DNA of 64,000 nt from Amyloporia xantha (Eukaryota; Basidiomycota; Agaricomycetes; Polyporales; Adustoporiaceae), in the NCBI GenBank assembly GCA_036971615.1, contig JAYKKR010000035.1, positions 267,802 through 331,801 of the forward strand. The letters are read 5' to 3'. The notes beneath the pieces are model-generated. The model was given only the letters and a program-made list of their open reading frames with translations. It was not told where the DNA came from and made no database searches. Position 1 is the first letter of the stretch. Each line of letters begins with the position of its first letter. This document shows, piece after piece, positions 62,290-64,000 of the stretch. Made by a program: the position numbers and the translations under genes.

Positions 62290-63923
62290 CCTCTCCTCGA
62301 ACGACAGCCGTGCACTCGATCCCTGCGCGATTTTCACCAGACGCTCTTCTCGTTCACTCTAATCAGATCGCCCTTCTAGATGTCCAAGTCTTACTATGCA
62401 TCTGGGGGTGTATATATCTTAGGTCTTATTCCACTACTCGTCGCCGCAGTCCCAGTGGTCGAGATCCGAGTCCTTTTCTCAGGGGATCAAATGAACAAAA
62501 TTTCTCTACGACAGGAGACCCTAACTATTTTGATTTCGTATGATTCACTCCGGCGAAAAATGAACGTGATTGCAACTACAGTGGCTATCGCGCACAGCTC
62601 TGTATCGGCCATCGCAATCGAGCCGCAGCATCACAGGGAACACATGATGGATGAGTGTATCGGAAGGTTCCGAAGGCGGCTTTGATTCCTCAATCACGTT
62701 GGTGCCGTGGATTCCAATATGGCGGCCTGGAGGTGAAGTAGACTTATCATTGACACTAGACTATTTATAGATAATCCAGTCCTCAAGGAGAAACATGGGC
62801 CGCGCTGAGAATTGGTGACAGAAAGAACTTGGAAGGCAAGGGTTTGAGGGCCCTCATTTTCTTAACGCCGGTACACTTCTCAGAATGTTTAGGGCGTCGA
62901 ATGCCGTTCGTCGTTCGGCCCCCGAACCGGCATGTGAATATAGCGATCGAGACCTGTATGGCTGCCCTAGTCGCACGGAATGACATCGTCACATGGGGCG
63001 CAAGAGGCACCAAAAAAGCCAGTGATAGACTTAACATTATCCCCGATTCACCATGCTGATTCGCCCACGTAGATCTCAAAATGAGTACGAAATGCCAGCT
63101 ATGAAGGGCAGGGCAAGAGTCTCGCTTGAGACAGCGGCTAACTTATCCCGGACGCTGTGGGCTCCATCTGGACTACTTCGCAACACATCTATTGGACGCA
63201 CAACTCCAAAAGGCATAGTTGATCTCGGCTGGTCTAACCAGATCATGGGCAGAGCCACAATTTTCGCGTGCGAGGTATTGCGCAAGAACTAGAATCAAGA
63301 CCATGATTACTTCCTGTCCTTCGCTATCGAAATGCAAAATCCCTTTTGGTGAAAGCAGCTGACGTCGCGTTAAGTCCCATCTTATGCCAGTCAAAATAAT
63401 CAATTCCAGGGCCTGCAGCATGCCTGCCACATTAGTGTGGCCATTGGGTAAGTTTTCATGTCGAACACCAGCTGCGTCCTCAATTGTGCGGGACTCACGC
63501 GAAGGGGAAAGATGGTCTCAACGGAAGGCATGATGCGGTGATAATGGCGAAGGAATCCTGAAGGCCACATGGCGTAACACCACTTGGACGCACTCATGCG
63601 CCTCAGCTCACCTCAGGGACAAGTGTCTCTTTGGGTTGTTAGAAGCAATCCAGTAATTTATTGTGTTATCGTCTCAATCTCGTGAATAGTCGTGACTTGT
63701 AAAGCAGAGAGGCTAATACGTGTTCCTCATGGGCCCTGCTTTTGAAGCGGTCATTCCCCGAACTAACCTTTTATGCCCTATGAGAATCAAGTTAACGCGG
63801 CACGCATGTCAAGAACAAGTCCTGTTTTTCTTGGTACGTGGACTTATCTCACGCCTCGTCCTTGTCTAACTCCACCACCTGCCTGACGCCTCTCAACCGA
63901 TTCTCGTCTCCCAGTCCCATACG
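62290..63923. other. No supported gene
   Basis: ORFs at 62380-62685 (plus), 62829-63059 (plus) and 63076-63597 (minus, three frames) have no motif. A CT-rich tract at about 63840-63920 precedes the next start codon and is typical of fungal 5' leaders. Confidence 0.4.
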
Positions 63924-64000
63924 ATGTCTTTTCGCCCAAGCAGCCCCTTACGGTCCCGCCTCCATCCGGTCGCTGTTCATCCCTCTGGCAAAAACCTCCG
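63924..64000 (+). CDS. Probable gene start, 3' partial
   Basis: ATG at 63924 follows a pyrimidine-rich leader and opens a Ser/Pro/Arg-rich frame (MSFRPSSPLRSRLHP) to the window edge. Too short to assign a family. The leader composition and lack of stops support a real 5' exon. Confidence 0.4.
   Translation, partial: MSFRPSSPLRSRLHPVAVHPSGKNL

Overview
The window reads as nuclear DNA of a filamentous basidiomycete, most likely an agaricomycete (mushroom or polypore). Genes carry many short introns of about 40-70 bp with GT..AG borders, and both strands are used. Recognisable families are fungal: a KDM3-type JmjC demethylase, a Zn2Cys6 regulator, a BTB/POZ protein, a RhoGAP, a Plavaka-type DNA-transposon relic, and several lineage-restricted unknown families. 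I saw no rRNA, tRNA, CRISPR or bacterial operon structure.

Layout. 1-1.7 kb: 3' part of a seven-exon unknown gene. 1.7-4.6 kb: AT-rich, gene-free DNA with a 153-bp tandem duplication. 4.6-6.4 kb: a broken Plavaka transposase, then a coiled-coil frame with stops. 7.3-11 kb: a two-exon gene (minus) diverging from a BTB pseudogene (plus). 11.2-16 kb: three collinear, damaged minus-strand copies of conserved eukaryotic genes (RhoGAP, eIF2B delta, V-ATPase subunit a). 16-20.3 kb: no convincing gene. 20.4-23.1 kb: an AT-rich island holding an apparently intact ten-exon JmjC gene ending in a C2H2 finger. 23.7-32.7 kb: repeats, a CpG-rich block and weak ORFs. 32.8-36.3 kb: two compact intact-looking small genes around a damaged one. 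42.3-51.3 kb: three multi-exon genes of unknown function, one with five tandem 57-residue repeats, plus remnants. 58.0-58.7 kb: membrane-protein remnant. 60.9-62.3 kb: regulator with a C-terminal Zn2Cys6 cluster. 63.9 kb to the end: probable start of another gene.

Overall this is a low-constraint region where gene copies and transposons decay by nonsense changes and small indels. The JmjC gene, the Zn2Cys6 gene and a few unknown genes keep clean frames across all exons. They do not form an obvious shared pathway. The JmjC protein would act on histones, and the Zn2Cys6 protein and the 49.8-51.3 kb product (with a basic nuclear-signal-like motif) would be nuclear. Exon borders were set by eye from splice motifs and frame continuity. 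Family names come from recognised motifs, not from a database search.
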